From JAKJEP01 sp964580995 (GTDB lineage: Bacteria; Planctomycetota; Phycisphaerae; Sedimentisphaerales; SM23-30): a stretch of DNA of 42,033 nt. Below the pieces are notes generated by a model. That model saw nothing but the letters and a program-made list of their open reading frames with translations, did no database searches and was not told the DNA's origin. Where the stretch lies: the NCBI GenBank assembly GCA_964580995.1, contig CAZOMV010000049.1, forward strand, positions 1 to 42,033. Reading direction: 5' to 3'. Positions 1 to 8,172 of the stretch are shown in pieces. Numbering within the stretch: the stretch's first letter is position 1; each line of letters begins with the position of its first letter. Position numbers and translations under genes: made by a program.

Positions 1-32
1 TCGTCAAATTACCCATTCGGAGTCCAATTTTT

Positions 33-51
33 TAATTTTGCAAAAGTTCAG
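33..51. repeat. Left copy of a 19-bp inverted repeat
   Basis: The sequence TAATTTTGCAAAAGTTCAG is the exact reverse complement of positions 41979-41997. It contains the 10-bp palindrome TTTTGCAAAA. It starts 26 bases beyond the stop codon of the phosphoglycerate mutase gene, which runs towards it. A 19/19 match this close to both ends of a 42-kb window is very unlikely by chance. It may be an IS end or a dispersed intergenic repeat; no transposase is visible here. Confidence 0.6.
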
Positions 52-77
52 TTACTACCGATAGCCACTTCTATAGT

Positions 78-851
78 TCAAGACTCTTTTTTAAGGTTAT
101 CTCGAACAGATTTTACTTGGTCCTTGACTATTTGAATAGCCTTCCGGACTTCCTCGGGATCCCCTAAATAGCGGCTGCGAAACGGCTGGAGGTTTTTATC
201 CAGATTATAAAGAAGAGGTATTCCAGTTGGAATATTTAGCTGCGCAATCTCTTCGTTAGAAATACCGTCGAGATACTTAACCAGGGCACGCAGACTATTG
301 CCGTGTGCTGCGATGAGTATCCTTTTCCCGGTTTTCAAAATCGGCGATATCACCTCATGCCAGTACGGCATAAACCTAATTACCGTATCTTTTAGCGACT
401 CGGTAAGAGGAATATCCTTTGGGGCTAACTCTCTATACTTTGGGTCATTTCCTGGGTATCTTGGGTCGGTTTTTTCCAGAGCAGGCGGTCTATCATCAAA
501 GCTTCTTCTCCATTTAAGCACTTGTTCTTCTCCATACTTGGCCGCTACTTCGGCTTTATTTAGCCCTTGCAAGGCACCATAGTGCCTTTCATTTAATCGC
601 CAGGAACGATACACAGGGATCCACATCAAGTCCATCTCGTCCAAAACAATCCAAAGTGTCCTTATCCCTCTCTTCAATACAGAAGTAAATGCTACATCAA
701 AAGTAACACCATTATTTTTCAAAAGGTCAGCCGCCTTTTTCACTTCCTCTATCCCTTTCGAGGATAAGTCAACGTCAGTCCAACCAGTAAATCGGTTCTC
801 TTTATTCCATACACTTTCTCCATGCCTTAGAAGAATAATTTGCGACATCAT
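78..851 (-). CDS. gpmA: 2,3-bisphosphoglycerate-dependent phosphoglycerate mutase
   Basis: This cytoplasmic glycolytic enzyme interconverts 3- and 2-phosphoglycerate through a phosphohistidine. The N-terminus holds the catalytic motif LLRHGES followed by NRFTGWTDVDLS, the middle has ERHYGALQGLNK, and the C-terminal part has AAHGNSLRALVKYL with the second active-site His. All are diagnostic of cofactor-dependent dPGM. At about 257 residues it is slightly longer than the usual 247-250, with a short Lys-rich C-terminal tail. The reading frame extends to a GTG at 863, but a GAGGTG ribosome site lies just before the paired ATGs at 851 and 848, so 851 is chosen. About 130 bases separate it from the upstream glycosyltransferase gene, so it may have its own promoter. 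Its stop codon lies close to the left inverted repeat. Confidence 0.93.
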   Translation of the reverse strand: MMSQIILLRHGESVWNKENRFTGWTDVDLSSKGIEEVKKAADLLKNNGVTFDVAFTSVLKRGIRTLWIVLDEMDLMWIPVYRSWRLNERHYGALQGLNKAEVAAKYGEEQVLKWRRSFDDRPPALEKTDPRYPGNDPKYRELAPKDIPLTESLKDTVIRFMPYWHEVISPILKTGKRILIAAHGNSLRALVKYLDGISNEEIAQLNIPTGIPLLYNLDKNLQPFRSRYLGDPEEVRKAIQIVKDQVKSVRDNLKKES

Positions 852-983
852 GCAACACCTCACACCTGATTAACAAGTTGTGTTTTATCCATATTTGTAG
901 TAGAACTTTACTTATCAAAATTTATGTAAGATAAATCCTTTTTGATACTGTGGGACTTTTTCAGCCTGAATAATCTGCAAAAA

Positions 984-2108
984 TCAAAAAGATGTTAACT
1001 TTTCAACAATATCATGGGCTGCTGATCGCTTGGCTAAGTTCCGGGCTTTACCCTGCATCTGGGCGAGCTGCTTTGGATTGTCGAGCAATTTGTCTATCTT
1101 GTATGCTAAAACAGGCCAATTATTACATTTTATGGCTACGCCTTCTTCAAGAAGATGGTCAGCATTACGCTGTTCCTGGCCAGGAATAGGATCAACAACG
1201 ACAAAACCTAACCCTTTGGCCAAAGCCTCAGAAGTTGTCAGGCCACCTGTTTTACCCAGTATCAAATCAGAGGCAGCCATATACGAATCCATCTGATCGG
1301 TATAACCCACAGAATGAAATCGTACCACAGCATCCGATGGGAGATTTTTTACGAATTTGTCTACTTTATCCTTGAGTTCTGTATTCTTGCCACAGACAAC
1401 TATAATCTGAGCTTTTTTGTGCATCTTCGTCAGAGATTGGATCAATTTTTCGACAGGACCTACGCCAAAGCCACCCGCGGAGACTAAAATAGTAGGCAAA
1501 TCAGGTTCAAGATTATACAATTGTCGCATGGTTTTCTTATCCTTGTGCTCGGTAAAAACCGGATCAATAGGAATACCAGAAACGCTAATCTTATCAGAAG
1601 GAAAACCAAGTTGCTCCAGATGGATCTTGGTTTCCTCAATCGCTACAAAATAATGCTCATAGTGATGGCATAACCAGAAGGCGTGTAGATCAAAGTCAGT
1701 AATAACTATGACCTGTCGAGTGTTGATTCTCTTTTTGCCCTTCAGCCAGGATATAATCTCTGCCGGCAGAAAATGCGTGCACACTGCTATATCCGGCTGA
1801 TATTCCTGAAGCATTTTCACCAATGGCCTTGCGTTAAGTTTATCAAAAGCCAACCTGCGCTGTTCGTTCTGCCAGGGCTTGTCAAAATGTTCGTAAAACC
1901 AGCCAAAGAGTCCTGGTGTTTTATTTACTATTTCTATATATGCTTTCGAATAAAGTTGGTGAAATACCGGATTAGTATATTCCAGCGTATCTATATTTCG
2001 AATTTCCTCGGCAGCTTTTAATTCCAGAAAAGCTTTTTCGATAGCTTGTGCTGCCCGTACATGTCCTGCTCCAGCTGATGCTGATAATAGTAAGACTCTT
2101 TTCAGCAT
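984..2108 (-). CDS. GT28/MGDG-synthase-type diacylglycerol glycosyltransferase
   Basis: This is a glycosyltransferase of the monogalactosyldiacylglycerol synthase/UgtP type, which transfers a hexose from a UDP-sugar to diacylglycerol at the inner face of the cytoplasmic membrane. The N-terminal acceptor domain opens with LLLSASAGAGHVRAAQAIEKAF, the family's GxGH loop. The C-terminal half has a GT-B donor site, with ILVSAGGFGVGPVEKLIQSL and then ILGKTGGLTTSEALAKG and PIPGQEQRNADHLLEEGVA. The 374-residue length is normal. The ATG at 2108 is preceded by AAAGGGAA. It follows the small membrane-protein gene by 26 bases and is probably co-transcribed with it. The donor and acceptor cannot be read from sequence. 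With MprF upstream, a role in membrane glycolipid composition is a reasonable inference. Confidence 0.85.
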   Translation of the reverse strand: MLKRVLLLSASAGAGHVRAAQAIEKAFLELKAAEEIRNIDTLEYTNPVFHQLYSKAYIEIVNKTPGLFGWFYEHFDKPWQNEQRRLAFDKLNARPLVKMLQEYQPDIAVCTHFLPAEIISWLKGKKRINTRQVIVITDFDLHAFWLCHHYEHYFVAIEETKIHLEQLGFPSDKISVSGIPIDPVFTEHKDKKTMRQLYNLEPDLPTILVSAGGFGVGPVEKLIQSLTKMHKKAQIIVVCGKNTELKDKVDKFVKNLPSDAVVRFHSVGYTDQMDSYMAASDLILGKTGGLTTSEALAKGLGFVVVDPIPGQEQRNADHLLEEGVAIKCNNWPVLAYKIDKLLDNPKQLAQMQGKARNLAKRSAAHDIVEKLTSF

Positions 2109-2134
2109 TATACTATTCCCTTTCCATGATAAAT

Positions 2135-2695
2135 TTACTTGGGAGCGGTTGACTCGATTCGGTGTAAGGTAGGTCCCAGTTTTATACCGGCATATTGGAA
2201 TGATTCAAAAAATAAGAACAGGAAAAGAACCAATATGAGAATTAGAATGAGAGTTGTGATCCAATGATGCGGCCGGAATCTCTTCAAAGACGGTGCAAAG
2301 GCGATTAATCCGAAGCCTGCCGATAATACCACGATCGCGTCCCAACTTGCTCTTTGCCAGTAGCTGCCGCCGAGATGGATCCACATTCCAAACTCGTCAA
2401 ATGTCAACGCCATGGCTACACCATAAATTCCCGCAACGATTTGAAGGCTTCTGCCAACAGGACGACCGAATAGTAAATAAGCCCCAACCCCTGAAAGTAG
2501 AAAAATACCATAGTTGAGATGATGAACATGGGAACCCTTGATGTGCAAAAACAAGTCAGGGATCCTATGAGACATTACCAGAAATACGATCATTCTGGCT
2601 ACCATGAATGTCAGCAAAAATGTTACCAGAACAATTCTCGCCAGTTGGGTTGTCTTTTGTAGATGATCCTGTGTATGTTCGATAGTATTTGCCAT
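2135..2695 (-). CDS. Small polytopic membrane protein, function unknown
   Basis: This 186-residue protein has about four or five hydrophobic segments, at roughly residues 20-42, 57-77, 85-105, 118-135 and 143-165. The last is almost pure Leu/Ile/Phe. A conserved-looking HIKGSHVHHLNYGIFLL stretch between the first two membrane segments and DEFGMWIHLGGSYWQ in the middle give it a His- and Asp-rich face that could bind metal or lipid, but I do not recognise a named family. The start ATG is preceded by a weak GGAA. It sits just before the glycolipid glycosyltransferase gene and may work with it. Confidence 0.75.
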   Translation of the reverse strand: MANTIEHTQDHLQKTTQLARIVLVTFLLTFMVARMIVFLVMSHRIPDLFLHIKGSHVHHLNYGIFLLSGVGAYLLFGRPVGRSLQIVAGIYGVAMALTFDEFGMWIHLGGSYWQRASWDAIVVLSAGFGLIAFAPSLKRFRPHHWITTLILILILVLFLFLFFESFQYAGIKLGPTLHRIESTAPK

Positions 2696-2765
2696 GTTTC
2701 CGTGTTGTAACCAATAGAACCTTAGTCTTATACCAATTGATATTATTCTGTTGCATCAAATTTAG

Positions 2766-2827
2766 TAGCCAATAACCAGTAGAAGGAATTGCCTGCGGTG
2801 AAACTGTTTTCTATTGGCTACTGGCTA
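2766..2827 (-). repeat. Imperfect inverted repeat in a 328-base gap
   Basis: The gap 2696-3023 holds no credible gene. Its clearest structure is an inverted repeat, 2766-2782 against 2811-2827: 17-base arms with two mismatches and one G-T pair around a 28-base loop. It lies downstream of the MprF gene in the same transcriptional sense, so it could be an mRNA 3' structure or terminator. No U-run follows the stem. The rest of the gap is AT-rich with nothing else recognised. Confidence 0.4.
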
Positions 2828-3023
2828 TTAACCATTAGTTTTTGCTTACCCGCGGACAACGTGCGGAAGTTTTTTATGTCCATCGGTATTCCTGTTTAAC
2901 CTTTTTATAAAACTATTTTTTAAGTAACTCAGCCATAACAACATAGAATAACATTATTCCCATTATAACCCCGAAATCGGATATTGGAAGAGGCACAAAA
3001 TTAAAAAGTTTCGCTAGGGCAAC

Positions 3024-5588
3024 CTATCTGGCAGGGGGAGATTTTTGGGCAGGTCCTGCAATCAAGGTAATCAGGTCCGCAAAAATCCGGGGCAAGGCCA
3101 GGCCGTTGGGGCATGCCAGATACTTAGGCGTCCAGATAGGGTTGAATTTCTGTTTAAAGTCCCGCAGCCCTTCGTAGTGATAGAAATGTTCCCCGTGACG
3201 AAAGATCAGATTGCCGATTCGGTTCCAGAACGGCGCCAGAGGGCGGGCTTCCAGGCCGGCCAGCGGCGCCATGCCCAGGTTGAACCATTCATACCCTTGC
3301 TCCTTACCCCAGAGCATTGTTTGAACAAAGAGGTAGGTCATCAGATTGCGCGAAGCATCGGGCGAATACCGCATCAAATCGGGGGAAAGTTCCCTATGGT
3401 CGGCACCCAGCCAGAGGTTGGCAAATCCTATTATGTCATCGCCTTTTCGGACGACGGCTAGCGGGAAGTAACTCAAGTAGTTTTCATTAAAAAATCCCAG
3501 AGAGAAACCGATTTCTTTCTTATTCTTGTTAGCCAGCCATTGATCGGAGATGGTCTTACATTGGCTGAGTATGGGCGGCACCTGTTCCCGAGGTACCACT
3601 TCAAACCGGCAGCCATCTTTCTCAGCGCGGTTTACTTCATGCCGCAGAGATTGTCGATCGCCTCCCTGGAGGGAAAAATCCCGCAAGGGCAGGTGGGCTT
3701 CTTCGCCGAGCTTCTGCAGCGACAAACCCAGATCAATATAAAGAGGCAGATGGTCTGGATCCACTTGATAGAAGGCACAGAAAGCTCCCGAACGGTGGGC
3801 GTTTTCCCGAAAAGTCCAGAGCAGATCCTGAAATTTCGTTTTGTACCCTATCGGATCACCCATGGCAATCCAACTGCGGCCATGGCTGCCGTACATAATG
3901 AAGGCAGTTTTATCGGGATTGAACAGGATATATTTATCACCAAGCAGAGCAAGATATGCATACGTCTTTTTTGATTTATATACAAGGCCTTCCAGAAATT
4001 CCCTGTCTGTCGCAGAGGGAGCGAGTACCGATAAGGTTGCAGGTTTCATTAACTGCAGTAAAGCCAGCAAGAGAGCCATCAAAACCACGCCCACACTGGC
4101 GCGCAGGAAACGGGGAGCATTGGCGTCAAGGCTGAATTGCCACCATAGTTCGCTGCGATATTCAACATGCTTGTGAATGAAAAAACCCAACCACAAAAAG
4201 GTTAGGATCACAACCGTTACCGCGGCCAGCCATCCCCGGGACATGGAATATCGAAAAAGGGTGGCATGTCGATAGAATTCTCGACGACAGGGCAGTAATA
4301 CCAACAGTACGATCCCTGCGACAATAACCTGATGATAGGATAAACCTTTGATTAAGCTCAATACGATGGCTAAGCTCAGAACAACTATGGTAAGAAAATA
4401 GGCAGCGTTGATTCGGCGAAGCAGACTATGTGCCAGAAAAAGAAGACCTACCCCCAGGAGACTGCCAAGAAAATGGGAGATTTCAATGGCCGGTAAAGGG
4501 AACCATATCGATACCCATCTGAGCCGTCCGCCGGAAGCTGGTAAAGCACCGGAAAAGAGCAAAATAGCTCCCGTGACAAAAACCAGAAAAGCAAGAATCT
4601 GCGGGACAAAAATACCCGCCTTGCGTGCTACGACTTGACTAAACTGCCAGAAGCGTGTTTGATGTTGTTGTAACTCAAAAGCGGACATGGCCCCGGCGGC
4701 CACCAGGAGCGGTAAGAGGTAGTAGATAACCCGGTACACCAGAATCGCACTTAGCAGGGATGGCGCTGGAATATAAGGCTTCAATAGTAAGAGCATTATC
4801 GTTTCAAATATACCCAGACCACCTGGGACATGACTGAGCATACCGAGAATGTGGGCTAGTAAATACGCCGAGACAAAAATTCCCATTGGTACCTGCTGAG
4901 CCGGCGGGATAAGGACAAATAAGATTACGGCCGCCAGGGCCCAATCCAACATACCAACAGCAATCTGGCTTATGGCGAGGTTCCAGGAAGGAAACTGCCA
5001 TTCCCAGCTGCCGAAGAGCAAAGGTTTGCGGCGAAAACGGCACAAGAGGATATAGCCAAAGACCAAAATTAATGCGGCTACACCCAGGGGTCGACCTGAG
5101 TGCAAGGGAATGTGCCAGGATTCCGGCCAAACAAAATGACTGAACAGAAAAACTACGCCCGTCAGGGCAAAAATTCCTAACCAGGAACTCAATCCGGCAA
5201 AGATAATCAGCCGAACAATCGCCAGGGCTGGAATCCCCCAGGCAGTATAAAATCGAAATCGAACGGTGCTGGCACCGATTACCGAAAGACCCACATTAAA
5301 GGTAAAGACATAGCTGATGAAGGAGGCCAGCATGGTTTTCCGGGCCGGGATATCCTGTTTCAGATATCGCATACCCAGCAAATCATAACCGGTTAATACC
5401 AGATAGGCCAGGACGGTTAATCCCAAAGCCCAAAGTACTCTAGGGATGGGAAGGGCCTTTATTTCTGATGTGATATCATGCCAATGCAGGTGGGTTAGTT
5501 GGCGATGGAGTACCCACAAGGCAATCCCAAAGATAAAGACTCCGAGTAGGGGGCCAAGATGGCGGGTTAGTTTTCCTAAATTTTTCAC
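3024..5588 (-). CDS. mprF: MprF-type phosphatidylglycerol aminoacyltransferase/flippase
   Basis: MprF aminoacylates phosphatidylglycerol from aminoacyl-tRNA (Lys or Ala) and flips the product to the outer leaflet, lowering net negative charge and sensitivity to cationic peptides. The first ~535 residues are a multi-pass flippase domain, with the UPF0104-like motif HVPGGLGIFETIMLLLL. The last ~300 residues are a soluble DUF2156 synthase of GNAT fold. It includes YGSHGRSWIAMGDPIG, SLRHEVNRAEKDGC, WYEWFNLGMAPL-like sequence near residue 790 and the terminal FKQKFNPIWTPKYLA. The 854 residues match full-length MprF. The start is GTG at 5588 with GGGAA just upstream. It follows mgtA by 19 bases, so it is the last gene of an Nramp-mgtA-mprF operon. 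Amino-acid specificity cannot be told from sequence. Confidence 0.93.
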   Translation of the reverse strand: MKNLGKLTRHLGPLLGVFIFGIALWVLHRQLTHLHWHDITSEIKALPIPRVLWALGLTVLAYLVLTGYDLLGMRYLKQDIPARKTMLASFISYVFTFNVGLSVIGASTVRFRFYTAWGIPALAIVRLIIFAGLSSWLGIFALTGVVFLFSHFVWPESWHIPLHSGRPLGVAALILVFGYILLCRFRRKPLLFGSWEWQFPSWNLAISQIAVGMLDWALAAVILFVLIPPAQQVPMGIFVSAYLLAHILGMLSHVPGGLGIFETIMLLLLKPYIPAPSLLSAILVYRVIYYLLPLLVAAGAMSAFELQQHQTRFWQFSQVVARKAGIFVPQILAFLVFVTGAILLFSGALPASGGRLRWVSIWFPLPAIEISHFLGSLLGVGLLFLAHSLLRRINAAYFLTIVVLSLAIVLSLIKGLSYHQVIVAGIVLLVLLPCRREFYRHATLFRYSMSRGWLAAVTVVILTFLWLGFFIHKHVEYRSELWWQFSLDANAPRFLRASVGVVLMALLLALLQLMKPATLSVLAPSATDREFLEGLVYKSKKTYAYLALLGDKYILFNPDKTAFIMYGSHGRSWIAMGDPIGYKTKFQDLLWTFRENAHRSGAFCAFYQVDPDHLPLYIDLGLSLQKLGEEAHLPLRDFSLQGGDRQSLRHEVNRAEKDGCRFEVVPREQVPPILSQCKTISDQWLANKNKKEIGFSLGFFNENYLSYFPLAVVRKGDDIIGFANLWLGADHRELSPDLMRYSPDASRNLMTYLFVQTMLWGKEQGYEWFNLGMAPLAGLEARPLAPFWNRIGNLIFRHGEHFYHYEGLRDFKQKFNPIWTPKYLACPNGLALPRIFADLITLIAGPAQKSPPAR

Positions 5589-5607
5589 AGCGTTCCCATA
5601 TTATCTT

Positions 5608-8172
5608 TCACTTTATTTTGGTGTAGAATACACGCTTAGCCAATTCAACGGTTATAATATACGCCATGATTATCACGCCTATGATCAAATAGAAACAGAA
5701 TGGCAAGGGAGTAAAACCCAGCAAGCCCGCCACCGGAAGATAAGGCAGAACAGCAGTACCAATAATAACTGCCGCCGTAGTTACCCACAAAGCAAAGGCA
5801 GGTTTACTGCGATAAAAAGGTCTTCGACTGCGAATCACGAGAACAATAAAAGCGGCGGAGATAATCGACTCGACAAACCAGCCGGTCCGGAACTGCTCGG
5901 TATCGGCATCCAAAACCAGTAATAATACACCGAAGGTCAGGAAATCGAATAGCGAGCTGATCAGACCAAAGGTTACCATAAATCGGCGAATAAATTTGAC
6001 ATCCCAGCGTCGCGGTTGTTTAACCAGTTCGGGATCCACGTTATCACCGGCAATCGTCATCTCCGGCAGATCCGTTATCACATTGGTCAGGAGGATCTGT
6101 TTGGGAAGCAGCGGCAGAAAGGGCAAAAACAGCGAAGCCCCGGCCATACTGAACATATTGCCAAAGTTGGCGCTAGTGGCTGCGAAAACATATTTCAGGG
6201 TATTGGCAAAGGTCCGCCGACCTTCCCGCACTCCCTCAATCAGGACGTTCAGGTCCTTTTCCAGCAGCACCAGGTCGGCCGCGTCCTTGGCGGCATCCGC
6301 GGCATCCTCTACGGAAATGCCGACGTCGGCGGCGTGCAACGCCGACATGTCGTTAATGCCATCCCCCATATAACCGACCACATGCCCGGCTTTTTTGAGC
6401 GCCAGTATGATCCGTTCCTTTTGATTGGGCTCAATTTCGGCAAAGAAAGTCATCTGGGACGCCCGGCGGATCAGGGCTTCGTCACTCATCTGTTTTATCT
6501 GAGAACCAGTCAGAATATGTTCCTGGGCAATATCAAGGGATTGCGCCACATGCCGGGCCACCAATACATGATCCCCTGTGATTATGGTCAGATTTACTCC
6601 CAGTTCACGCAGTTGCCGTACGGTTTCCCGAACCTGGGGTTTCAACGGATCGGAAAGCACCAGAAAGCCCAGAAATATCATTCCGCCTTCCTGATCATGC
6701 GTAAGATCCGTATCCGTGGCGATATCTTTGTAGGCCACGGCCAACATGCGTCTGCCCTGGTCGCTAATGCGAATTTGCTGCTGTTGGATGGACTCCCGTA
6801 ACGGTCCTATTTCGGTTTGACGGCCGTCGGCGGTTTCGGCCTGGCTGCATATTTCTAAAACCTGGTTTACCGCTCCTTTGGTGATCAGGATATTCCGGTC
6901 GTCTTTCCGAAACAAAATACTCAAGCGTTTTCGGATAAAGTCATAGGGAATCTCGTACTGTTTCGTCCATCCGGTGATATCAAAATTCAGGTTTTCCCGA
7001 ATCGCCTGATCGATCGGATTGACAAAACCCGTTTCGTAGATGGCATTGAGATACGCATAAAGAGAAACCTTCTCACTCGGGGTGCCCTGGGGATCGAGGG
7101 CTTGTTCGACATGTACGGTGCCTTCCGTGAGTGTTCCGGTTTTGTCGGAACAAAGGATATCCATACTGCCGAAATTCTCGATGGACTCCAGTCGCTTGAC
7201 AATAACCTTGCAATCGGCCATGCGGCGGGCTCCCCGGGATAAATTCACGCTAATGATGGCCGGCAGCAATTGCGGCGTTACCCCGACCGACAGGGCCAGG
7301 GCGAAAAGCAGCGAGTCAAAGACCGGGCGGTGCAATAACACGTTGACGGCAAAGACGGCAATCAGCATCACGAACGTGACTTCTGCCAACAAATAGCCAA
7401 AGTGCCGAACCCCCCGCTGGAATTCCGTCAGAGGGGGACGCAATTTCAATCGGGCTGCGATCTTGCCATACTCGGTTCGGAGGCCGGTCTGCACCACCAG
7501 GGCTTTGCCCGTACCGCTAACCACATGCGTTCCCATAAACAGAACGTTGGTACGCCGGGAAAAAGGAGTTTGTGCAGGAAGAACCCCAGGTTGTTTGTCC
7601 ACGGGAAAGGTTTCACCGGTCAAAGCGGCCTCATCTACAAAAAGATTCCTGCTTTCCCACATGATCGCATCGGCGGGAATCAAACTGCCGGCCGATAAAA
7701 CGATCATATCTCCCGGCACAATATCGTCAGTTGCAATCTCCTGGCTTTGGCCGTCTCGAAGAACGGTTATTTTGATTTGCACCCGTGCCAACAGGCGGGC
7801 GACAATATTCGATGCTCCCTGTTCCTGCCAGAAGCCCAAAAGGCTGCTGGCTAGAACAATGGACAAAATGATAATCGCATCGGTGGCGTCATGAAGAAAA
7901 AAAGACAGCACCGCCGCACCAATCAAAATGAGAATTATCGGACTGGAAAACTGATGCAGAAAAAGTAACCAGGTACTTCGTTGGGTGTTGGCGGCAATCC
8001 GATTGAAGCCGTAACGGATCGTTCGATTCTCGGCTTCCGTGCTGGATAAGCCTTCCGGCGCTGTCTGAAGGACCTTCAGCAAATCCTCTGCCGCGAGGCT
8101 CCAGAACGCCTGGGGCAGCTTCGATGATTCGTCGTAATATTCTTTACTATGAGTGTCTGCTTTTTGATTCAT
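5608..8172 (-). CDS. mgtA: Magnesium-transporting P-type ATPase, MgtA/MgtB type (P3B)
   Basis: This inner-membrane ATPase imports Mg2+ at the expense of ATP. Visible elements in order are the actuator-domain TGE at about residues 185-187, the M4 segment ALSVGVTPQLLPAI, the phosphorylation motif CSDKTGTLTE with Asp343, the hinge VGYMGDGINDMSALHAADVG and VEDAADAAKDAADLVLLEKD, a sequence typical of MgtA rather than Ca2+ or heavy-metal pumps. The 854-residue length is slightly below the ~900 of enterobacterial MgtA because of a shorter N-terminus. Its ATG overlaps the stop of the Nramp-Usp gene (ATGA), indicating translational coupling. Co-transcription with mprF places Mg2+ uptake and membrane charge modification in one unit. 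Confidence 0.94.
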   Translation of the reverse strand: MNQKADTHSKEYYDESSKLPQAFWSLAAEDLLKVLQTAPEGLSSTEAENRTIRYGFNRIAANTQRSTWLLFLHQFSSPIILILIGAAVLSFFLHDATDAIIILSIVLASSLLGFWQEQGASNIVARLLARVQIKITVLRDGQSQEIATDDIVPGDMIVLSAGSLIPADAIMWESRNLFVDEAALTGETFPVDKQPGVLPAQTPFSRRTNVLFMGTHVVSGTGKALVVQTGLRTEYGKIAARLKLRPPLTEFQRGVRHFGYLLAEVTFVMLIAVFAVNVLLHRPVFDSLLFALALSVGVTPQLLPAIISVNLSRGARRMADCKVIVKRLESIENFGSMDILCSDKTGTLTEGTVHVEQALDPQGTPSEKVSLYAYLNAIYETGFVNPIDQAIRENLNFDITGWTKQYEIPYDFIRKRLSILFRKDDRNILITKGAVNQVLEICSQAETADGRQTEIGPLRESIQQQQIRISDQGRRMLAVAYKDIATDTDLTHDQEGGMIFLGFLVLSDPLKPQVRETVRQLRELGVNLTIITGDHVLVARHVAQSLDIAQEHILTGSQIKQMSDEALIRRASQMTFFAEIEPNQKERIILALKKAGHVVGYMGDGINDMSALHAADVGISVEDAADAAKDAADLVLLEKDLNVLIEGVREGRRTFANTLKYVFAATSANFGNMFSMAGASLFLPFLPLLPKQILLTNVITDLPEMTIAGDNVDPELVKQPRRWDVKFIRRFMVTFGLISSLFDFLTFGVLLLVLDADTEQFRTGWFVESIISAAFIVLVIRSRRPFYRSKPAFALWVTTAAVIIGTAVLPYLPVAGLLGFTPLPFCFYLIIGVIIMAYIITVELAKRVFYTKIK

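Noticed and set aside
6016..6801. A 261-codon plus-strand frame within mgtA
   Set aside because: It lies opposite strongly conserved P-type ATPase sequence and its translation shows no domain or membrane pattern.
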